A program made the position numbers and the translations under genes. Shown here piece by piece: positions 6,254 to 10,523 of a DNA stretch of 10,523 nucleotides. Every line of letters begins with the position of its first letter. Position 1 is the first letter of the stretch. The notes beneath the pieces were generated by a model. That model had not been told where the DNA came from, ran no database searches, and saw nothing but the letters and a program-made list of their open reading frames with translations. Source of the DNA: DUSC01 sp964371125 (GTDB lineage: Bacteria > Pseudomonadota > Alphaproteobacteria > Rhizobiales > Rhizobiaceae); NCBI GenBank assembly GCA_964371125.1, contig CAYJMY010000174.1, positions 1-10,523 of the forward strand, written 5' to 3'.

Positions 6254-6415
6254 ATGGCGCTTTCAACCGCCGCAAACATGTCCCGCCGCCGTCTGATCCA
6301 GGCATTGCTCGCGACCACGGCAATCCCCCTGCTGGCCTCGCTGCCGAAGGACGTCGATCCGAACGCGATCGTCGAGATCGGCGGCTGGATTCTCAAGCGC
6401 GGAGACCTGAAATGA
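6254..6415 (+). CDS. 53-aa twin-arginine signal mini-protein, probable partner of the GMC oxidoreductase
   Basis: The protein starts MALSTAANMSRRRLIQALL. It carries a twin-arginine motif SRRRLIQ (10-16), a hydrophobic stretch (about 17-30) and only some 23 residues after it, ending EIGGWILKRGDLK. The ATG at 6254 is chosen because AGGAACGGAG (6238-6247) lies at good distance; a GTG at 6230 is open but has no such site. Its stop overlaps the GMC start as ATGA, so the two are translationally coupled. In characterised membrane sugar dehydrogenases (gluconate, fructose and FAD-glucose dehydrogenases) a Tat-signal small subunit helps export a signal-less GMC subunit; those subunits are much longer, about 170 aa. 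By analogy, and as inference, this would be a minimal Tat escort. It could also be a short structural subunit. No known domain was recognised in the tail. Confidence 0.78.
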   Translation: MALSTAANMSRRRLIQALLATTAIPLLASLPKDVDPNAIVEIGGWILKRGDLK

Positions 6416-7851
6416 TCTTCGAGGATTTCGAATCGTTCCGCGCTTCCGGCGCGGCGGCGAGGGTCTGTATCATCGGTTCGGGGCCCGCAGGGACGACCAT
6501 CGCGCGCAAACTCGCGGCGGCGGGGGTGCCGAGCGTGATCTTCGAGGCCGGCGGCGCGGAATGGAGCGAGGAATCGCAGGATTTCTACCGCGGCAAGACC
6601 GTCGGCGATCCCTATTTCGACCTGGACGTGACGCGGCTGCGCTTCCTCGGCGGCTGCTCGAACCACTGGGCGGGATGGTGCCGCGTGTTGGACACGCACG
6701 ATTTCGAACCCAAGGCCTGGGTTCCCGACACCGGCTGGCCGATTCGCCGTGCCGACATCGAACCGTATCTCAAGGAAGTCCACGAAATCCTGGAACTGGA
6801 CGCCTTCCGCGCCGATGTCCCGATTTCGGACGACATCCGGCTGGTCCAGTTGATCAAGAGCCCGGCCGTCCACTTCGGCGAGAAATTCCGCGACGAGATC
6901 GAAAGCAGCCCGCTGATCGCGCTCGTGCTCAATACCTATGTGACGGAACTGGCCGGCGACGGCCGCAGGATCACCGGCGCCCGCATCTGGTCGCGGGATC
7001 GCGACGCCGGAATATTCGTCGCCGACTATTATGTGCCGTGCACCGGCGGCCTGGAAAACTCTCGCTTGCTTCTGTGGTCGAACCAGCGCTCCAACGGGGC
7101 CGTCGTCCCGCACGCGGCGGCGCTCGGCCGCTACTGGATGGAGCATCCGCAGTTCCTTGGCGGCGACGCGATCCTTTCCGACTACAGCATCTTCCCGACG
7201 GACACGACGAACGAGGCCTTCTTCTCGCCTTCGCCGGCCGCCATGGAAGCAAGGCAGATCATGAATTTCGGCATCCGCCTCATCGAGACGCCCTATGGCG
7301 GCGTCAAGCAGGTGATCGCCGATCTCGCCTGCGTGGCGCCCGACTTCGCCGAATGGGCATCGTACCAGCTCGGACAGGACCTGCGCTGCGCTGCCCAGCT
7401 CTATGTCGGATGGGAGCAGGCGCCGCTGGCGTCGAACTTCATCCGCCTGTCGGAGACCGATCGCGACAAGGTTGGCGTGCCGCGCATCGAGCTGCACTGG
7501 AAGAAGTCGGACCTGGAGCGCCGCACGATCGTCGAAGGGCTGCGCCTGTTCGGCGAGACGCTGGCCAACAAGGACATCGGGCGCGTCCGCATCGCCGACT
7601 GGCTGGTCAACGGCGAGGACTACCCGACCGACCAGGAACTCGCCGGCCACCATCACATGGGCGGCACGCGCATGAACGACGATCCCGAAAAAGGTGTCGT
7701 CGACCGCAACTGCAAGGTCCACGGCATCGACAATCTTTTCGTCGGCGGCTCTTCCGTGTTCGCCACGTCGGGTCAGTGCAACCCGACGACGACGATCACC
7801 GCGCTCGCCTGCCGGCTGGGCGAGCACCTGGGCGCCGTCGCCGGCGCCTGA
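6412..7851 (+). CDS. GMC family FAD-dependent oxidoreductase
   Basis: The 479-aa flavoprotein has an N-terminal Rossmann FAD motif VCIIGSGPAGTTIA (18-31), with the ribose-binding E45 in IFEAGG. The second FAD segment is LRFLGGCSNHWAGWCRVL (76-93). The C-terminal GMC_oxred_C region has HHHMGGTRM (413-421), where H414 or H415 is the likely catalytic base. It ends in NLFVGGSSVFATSGQCNPTT (441-460), whose N457 would be the partner residue. These families oxidise alcohols, sugars or polyols, but the substrate is unknown. The start ATG at 6412 overlaps the stop of the Tat mini-protein (ATGA) and puts the FAD motif at the usual distance; the frame is open upstream but that part is antisensible filler in the mini-protein region. 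There is no signal peptide, so export would depend on a partner. No cytochrome c subunit follows, so the electron acceptor is unclear. The gene is convergent with phhA. Confidence 0.92.
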   Translation: MIFEDFESFRASGAAARVCIIGSGPAGTTIARKLAAAGVPSVIFEAGGAEWSEESQDFYRGKTVGDPYFDLDVTRLRFLGGCSNHWAGWCRVLDTHDFEPKAWVPDTGWPIRRADIEPYLKEVHEILELDAFRADVPISDDIRLVQLIKSPAVHFGEKFRDEIESSPLIALVLNTYVTELAGDGRRITGARIWSRDRDAGIFVADYYVPCTGGLENSRLLLWSNQRSNGAVVPHAAALGRYWMEHPQFLGGDAILSDYSIFPTDTTNEAFFSPSPAAMEARQIMNFGIRLIETPYGGVKQVIADLACVAPDFAEWASYQLGQDLRCAAQLYVGWEQAPLASNFIRLSETDRDKVGVPRIELHWKKSDLERRTIVEGLRLFGETLANKDIGRVRIADWLVNGEDYPTDQELAGHHHMGGTRMNDDPEKGVVDRNCKVHGIDNLFVGGSSVFATSGQCNPTTTITALACRLGEHLGAVAGA

Positions 7852-7862
7852 GGCGCAGCCGG
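7841..7862. terminator. possible hairpin between the convergent GMC and phhA genes
   Basis: CCGGC (7841-7845) and GCCGG (7858-7862) can pair, continued by GCC/GGC around the TGA stop codon in the loop, with a 3-base bulge. With only 21 bases between the two stops, this is the one place for a shared terminator. There is no T-tract; evidence is weak. Confidence 0.28.
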
Positions 7863-7872
7863 GGCGGGCGGC

Positions 7873-8715
7873 CTATCGACCCTGGAGCGTCGCGGGGTCG
7901 AGCGGCGGCAGGTCCTTGCCGCGCGCGACGATCGCCGCAAGGTCCGCCGTCTCGAACGCGCCGCGCAATGCGGCGAACGACGGCAGGACGAAGTAGGCGC
8001 GCTGGAACCTGTCGATCTCGTATCCGGTGCGCATCACCGTCTCGAGATCGAAACGCACGTGGTTGGCGTCCGTAGCTTCAACCGCGAAGCTCAGTTCGGT
8101 GAAGGACGACATGAGGCCGGCGCCGAACGCTTTTGCAGGCTGGCCCGGCTCCCCGATCAGCCCGTATTCTGCCGTGTACCAGTAGAGGCGGGTGACCATG
8201 TCGCCGCCGCCCATTTCGAACAGCGGCTGCGCCTTCTCGCCATACATCTGCATAAAGTCGGCGAAGGCCGGCTGGGTCAGGATCGGCACGTGGCCGAAGA
8301 AGTCGTGGAACATGTCCGGCTCGACGATGTAGTCGAGCTCGCTTTCGGAACGCAGCCAGTTGGTCACCGGAAACCGGCGGTTGGCCAGGTGCTCGAAGAA
8401 CGGGCCGGCCGGTATCAGGCCAGGCACCGCGACGATGGTCCATCCGGTCATCGCCTTCAGCCGGTCGTTCACGGCGGCGAAATCCGGGATGCGGCCTGTC
8501 AGGTCGAGCGCGGCGACGCCGTCCAGGTAGGACCGGTGCGCCAGTCGTTGCACCAGCCTCATCTGCCGGTCGCACAGCGTGCGCCACACCGCCTGGTCCC
8601 CCTCCTTGTAGTCGTAGGCCTGGTCGACGGTAAAATCGGCGCGACACACCGAATAGTCGCCGCGAAGGCCCTGTTCGGCACAGTCGCGCGCGTAATCCCT
8701 GACGTTGATCTGCAT
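7873..8715 (-). CDS. phhA: phenylalanine 4-monooxygenase (phenylalanine hydroxylase)
   Basis: This cytoplasmic non-haem iron enzyme hydroxylates L-phenylalanine to L-tyrosine with tetrahydrobiopterin (or a related pterin) and O2, opening phenylalanine catabolism. The 280-aa bacterial-type protein has only the catalytic domain. The facial triad is visible: H137 and H142 in DMFHDFFGHVP, and E183 in WYTAEYGLIG. Other marks are VPGLIPAGPFFEHLANRRFPVTNWLR (about 97-122) and DYIVEPDMFHD. The ATG at 8715 follows GAGGGAGGAAG, a strong ribosome site. The gene is divergent from an Lrp/AsnC regulator 128 bases away, the usual arrangement for a regulator and its amino-acid catabolic target. No pterin-4a-carbinolamine dehydratase (phhB) or homogentisate gene is in the window. 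Assignment is secure. Confidence 0.96.
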   Translation of the reverse strand: MQINVRDYARDCAEQGLRGDYSVCRADFTVDQAYDYKEGDQAVWRTLCDRQMRLVQRLAHRSYLDGVAALDLTGRIPDFAAVNDRLKAMTGWTIVAVPGLIPAGPFFEHLANRRFPVTNWLRSESELDYIVEPDMFHDFFGHVPILTQPAFADFMQMYGEKAQPLFEMGGGDMVTRLYWYTAEYGLIGEPGQPAKAFGAGLMSSFTELSFAVEATDANHVRFDLETVMRTGYEIDRFQRAYFVLPSFAALRGAFETADLAAIVARGKDLPPLDPATLQGR

Positions 8716-8770
8716 GGCTTCCTCCCTCGATACGTTATTCGGGAAATGATAGCCGTCCGCAGGAGAAAAA

Positions 8771-8797
8771 GTTCCCTATCTTGATCGAAAAGGGAAC
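8771..8797. promoter_or_regulatory. dyad GTTCCCT-N13-AGGGAAC in the phhA/lrp divergent promoter region
   Basis: GTTCCCT (8771-8777) and AGGGAAC (8791-8797) are perfect inverted arms with centres 20 bases apart, i.e. two helical turns on one DNA face. The site lies 55 bases from the phhA start and 46 from the lrp start. It is a plausible operator for the neighbouring Lrp/AsnC protein acting on both genes. A third GGGAA occurs at 8742-8746. A CTTGAT at 8780-8785 inside the dyad resembles an alphaproteobacterial -35, but no well-spaced -10 follows. Confidence 0.48.
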
Positions 8798-8843
8798 GCA
8801 ATCGGGTTACATTCACTCGATAGGATTTGTTCTGGAGAGAAAA

Positions 8844-9320
8844 ATGCCCGAGCTCGACGAATTCGAGATCCGCATGCTGGAGATCCTCCAGCGCGAAGGC
8901 CGAAAGCCGGTGTCCGAACTCGCCGAGGCGATCGGCCTGTCGAACACGCCCTGCGCGCGCCGCTTCGAGAGCCTGCAGGGGAGCGGCGTCATAACGGGCT
9001 TCCGCGCCATCGTCGGCAGGCGCGCGGTCGGGCTGACGGTCGAAGTCTTCATCCAGGTCCGCCTGGCGAACCACGCCGACGGCTCGCCGGAGGCTTTCAT
9101 CGCCGCCGTCGAGCGGATGGACGAGGTATCGTCCTGCTGGACGCTGACCGGCGACCACGATTTCCTGCTTCACGTCATGGTACCGGGCGTCGACGACCTG
9201 AACGATTTCGTCATGCACCGGCTGATGCGCCTGAAGGGGGTGCGCGACGTGCAGACCCAGCTCGTGCTTCAGAACATCAAGGGGCCGGGGCGCGTGCCAC
9301 TGGCGCATCTCAGACGCTAG
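8844..9320 (+). CDS. Lrp/AsnC family transcriptional regulator
   Basis: The 158-aa protein has an N-terminal winged helix-turn-helix (about 4-60), LDEFEIRMLEILQREGRKPV then SELAEAIGLSNTPCARRFESL. A RAM ligand-binding and oligomerisation domain follows (about 64-145), including GDHDFLLHVMVPGVDDLNDF (103-122). ATG 8844 is used: GGAG lies about 7 bases upstream and the protein begins at the family-typical position (MPELDEFEIRML). An upstream TTG at 8781 is rejected. The gene is divergent from phhA, so it probably senses an aromatic amino acid and controls phhA and itself, as known for several phhA- or HPD-linked Lrp regulators. The ligand and sign of control are inference. Confidence 0.93.
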   Translation: MPELDEFEIRMLEILQREGRKPVSELAEAIGLSNTPCARRFESLQGSGVITGFRAIVGRRAVGLTVEVFIQVRLANHADGSPEAFIAAVERMDEVSSCWTLTGDHDFLLHVMVPGVDDLNDFVMHRLMRLKGVRDVQTQLVLQNIKGPGRVPLAHLRR

Positions 9321-9328
9321 GGAACGAG

Positions 9329-9342
9329 GCGTTCGGCAACGC
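9329..9342 (+). terminator. weak hairpin after lrp-like gene
   Basis: GCGTT (9329-9333), loop CGGC, AACGC (9338-9342) lies 9 bases after the regulator stop and just before the nitroreductase promoter. The stem is only 5 bp with no T-tract, so it is at best a weak terminator. Confidence 0.22.
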
Positions 9343-9348
9343 GAATGT

Positions 9349-9377
9349 CTTGTATATAGTTCGAGATCGTACTATAT
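9349..9377 (+). promoter_or_regulatory. housekeeping-type promoter of the nitroreductase gene
   Basis: CTTGTA (9349-9354), 17 bases, then CTATAT (9372-9377) matches the rhizobial sigma-70 consensus CTTGAC-N17-CTATAT. The -10 is exact and the -35 is 4 of 6. Transcription would begin near 9384, with a leader of about 25 bases containing AGGGG (9398-9402) as ribosome site before ATG 9409. The -35 overlaps the first operator half-site, and the -10 lies within the second. Confidence 0.6.
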
Positions 9378-9398
9378 AGTTCGTAGTCGAACCATATA
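9353..9398. promoter_or_regulatory. triple operator: two overlapping 26-bp palindromes at 20-bp period
   Basis: TATATAGTTCG occurs at 9353-9363 and again at 9373-9383, exactly 20 bases later. The inverted form occurs as CGTACTATATA (9368-9378) and CGAACCATATA (9388-9398), each with one mismatch. This gives two 26-bp palindromes, 9353-9378 and 9373-9398, each with 11-bp arms and a 4-base centre, sharing the middle TATATA. They cover the -10, part of the -35 and the region past the expected start site, the arrangement of a repressor operator. The size and symmetry suit a TetR- or MarR-type dimer, possibly two bound cooperatively. The regulator is not in the window. Confidence 0.72.
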
Positions 9399-9408
9399 GG
9401 GGTCTTCC

Positions 9409-10515
9409 ATGCTCGTCTCCCGTCGCCGCACCATCGCCCTTCTCGGCGGAGGGCTCGTCCTTGCCGCAACCGGCGCAACGATCGGCTTTGCCGCCACCCG
9501 GACCCCGAAGTCCGCGATCGCACCGTGGTCGCATGCCGCGGGCGAGGCGGATCCGCGGCGCCGTGCCCTGTCCTACGCTATCCTTGCTCCCAACCCGCAC
9601 AACCGGCAGCCCTGGCTCGCCGACCTGCGCCAGCCGGATCGGGTCGTCATCCATCGCGATCCTGCGCGGAACTTGCCGATGACCGATCCGCACGATCGAC
9701 AGCTGACCATCGGCATGGGCTGCTTCGTCGAACTCCTCGCCATGGCCGCAGGAGAGGACGGCTACGCCGTCGACTTGACGTTCTTCCCCGAAGGAGAAGG
9801 CGGTCCCGTCGCCGTCGCGACCTTCGGCGAGGGCGGCAAGGCCGATCCGCTGTTTGCGCATGTCCTGGATCGGCGGTCCTGCAAGGAGCCGTTCGAGGAT
9901 CGCGCCGTGGCCGCCGACAGCGTCGCCGCGCTCTCGAACCATGCCCGGATCATCGACGACGCCGTGAGGGTGGCCCAACTGCGCGATCTGACGTGGCGGG
10001 CCTGGGAGATCGAGGCGCAGACACCTCGTACCTACAAGGAAAGCGTCGACCTGATGCGCTTCGGCAAGGCCGAGATCGAGGCCAATCCCGACGGGATCGA
10101 CCTCGGCGGCGCGTTCCTGGAAGGCATGATGGCCCTGGGCTTGCTCACCCGCGAGCAGCAACTCGATCCGACCTCGATGTCGTTCCGGCAAGGCGTGGAG
10201 ATCTACCGGACCATGCTCGCGGCGACGCCGGCCTATGCCGTCCTGACGTCACCCTCGAACAGCCGGCTCGATCAGATCGAAGCGGGGCGACGCTGGCTGA
10301 GGCTCAATCTCGCGACGACGGGGCTCGGGCTCGCGCTCCATCCCGTCAGCCAGGCGCTCCAGGAGTACCCGGAGATGGACGAGACGAGGCGGCGGCTTCA
10401 CGATCTGCTTGCCGAGCCGGGCCAGACCGTGCAGATGCTGGGTCGTCTGGGCTACGGCCCGAAGCCGGCGCCGTCGCCGCGCTGGGCGGTCGAAACGCGG
10501 ATCATGAATGGATAG
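9409..10515 (+). CDS. Tat-exported Acg-type nitroreductase family protein (FMN)
   Basis: The 368-aa protein begins MLVSRRRTIALLGGGLVLAA, a twin-arginine signal (SRRRTIA at 4-10, hydrophobic to about 29), so it should be exported folded, with cofactor, to the periplasm or membrane face. The nitroreductase-like part starts with ILAPNPHNRQPW (58-69), the FMN-phosphate-binding type motif. Near the C-terminus, RRWLRLNLATTGLGLALHPVSQAL followed by GQTVQMLGRLGYG is the end typical of this fold. The length (about 330-370 aa) and the internally duplicated, divergent nitroreductase fold fit the Acg group, known from mycobacteria and from Tat-signal proteins of proteobacteria. Substrate is unknown; detoxification or quinone/nitro reduction is possible. 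The promoter carries a triple operator, suggesting tight, inducer-dependent repression. The stop TAG ends 8 bases before the window end; downstream neighbours are not visible. Confidence 0.87.
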   Translation: MLVSRRRTIALLGGGLVLAATGATIGFAATRTPKSAIAPWSHAAGEADPRRRALSYAILAPNPHNRQPWLADLRQPDRVVIHRDPARNLPMTDPHDRQLTIGMGCFVELLAMAAGEDGYAVDLTFFPEGEGGPVAVATFGEGGKADPLFAHVLDRRSCKEPFEDRAVAADSVAALSNHARIIDDAVRVAQLRDLTWRAWEIEAQTPRTYKESVDLMRFGKAEIEANPDGIDLGGAFLEGMMALGLLTREQQLDPTSMSFRQGVEIYRTMLAATPAYAVLTSPSNSRLDQIEAGRRWLRLNLATTGLGLALHPVSQALQEYPEMDETRRRLHDLLAEPGQTVQMLGRLGYGPKPAPSPRWAVETRIMNG

Positions 10516-10523
10516 GATTCCCC

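Noticed and set aside
6181..6411. N-terminal extension of the GMC protein to a TTG at 6181
   Set aside because: The extension runs through the Tat mini-protein gene in another frame, shows no signal peptide and would displace the FAD motif. The ATG at 6412 with ATGA overlap fits better.
6151..7827. 558-codon open frame on the minus strand, antisense to the GMC gene
   Set aside because: Its translation is low-complexity Arg/Ala/Gly/Asp-rich text without family motifs, while the opposite strand encodes a complete GMC protein.
6561..8075. 504-codon plus-strand frame overlapping GMC and phhA
   Set aside because: It is an Arg-rich out-of-frame shadow crossing two solid genes on opposite strands.
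8781..8843. TTG start at 8781 for the Lrp/AsnC gene
   Set aside because: It would lie inside the dyad and add 21 atypical residues; ATG 8844 has a proper GGAG and the family-typical N-terminus.
1..10523. Mobile element, prophage, CRISPR, tRNA or defence island
   Set aside because: No transposase, integrase, terminal inverted repeats, repeat-spacer pattern, tRNA-like cloverleaf or change in base composition was found on either strand.

Overview
The window looks like ordinary chromosome of a high-GC alphaproteobacterium. The set of families suggests Hyphomicrobiales (a Phyllobacteriaceae/Mesorhizobium-like relative), but this is judged from gene content and protein style, not from a search. 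There is no rRNA, tRNA, insertion sequence, CRISPR array or phage gene. Coding density is high and the genes sit in short operons on both strands.

Layout. Bases 1-472 (minus) hold the N-terminal part of dapD (lysine/peptidoglycan biosynthesis), cut by the window edge. Bases 640-1491 (plus) hold a long-type LOG/TIGR00730 'lysine decarboxylase-like' gene interrupted by an in-frame TAG, with a tight cluster of unusual codons right after it; it is called a pseudogene, though a sequence error is possible. Bases 1560-2549 (plus) are a two-gene copper locus: a DUF2946-like exported cysteine-motif protein and a periplasmic PCu(A)C copper chaperone. It is closed by an 11-bp-stem hairpin shared with the convergent DUF817 membrane-protein gene. 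DUF817 (2588-3463, minus) is translationally coupled (TTGA overlap) behind a HAD-type pyrimidine 5'-nucleotidase (3460-4170, minus).

Bases 4320-5078 (plus) encode a small membrane diguanylate cyclase with intact GGEEF and I-site. Bases 5228-6133 (plus) encode an EamA/DMT transporter. Next is a compact redox pair: a 53-aa twin-arginine signal protein (6254-6415) overlapping by ATGA a 479-aa GMC flavoprotein that has no signal peptide (6412-7851). A sigma-54-like -24/-12 element lies in front of the pair. The arrangement suggests that the mini-protein carries the flavoprotein through the Tat system, which is inference.

Bases 7873-8715 (minus) are phhA, phenylalanine 4-hydroxylase, divergent from an Lrp/AsnC regulator (8844-9320, plus). 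A GTTCCCT-N13-AGGGAAC dyad lies between them, so this is probably a local regulator-target pair for aromatic amino-acid catabolism. Bases 9409-10515 (plus) encode a Tat-exported Acg-type nitroreductase. Its promoter is built into three TATATAG-type half-sites at exact 20-bp spacing, which form two overlapping palindromes. This is the clearest regulatory structure in the window, and its regulator is not encoded here.

The points most worth a second look are the mini-Tat/GMC pair, the triple operator of the nitroreductase, and the interrupted LOG gene. No clearly new multi-gene defence or mobile system was found.
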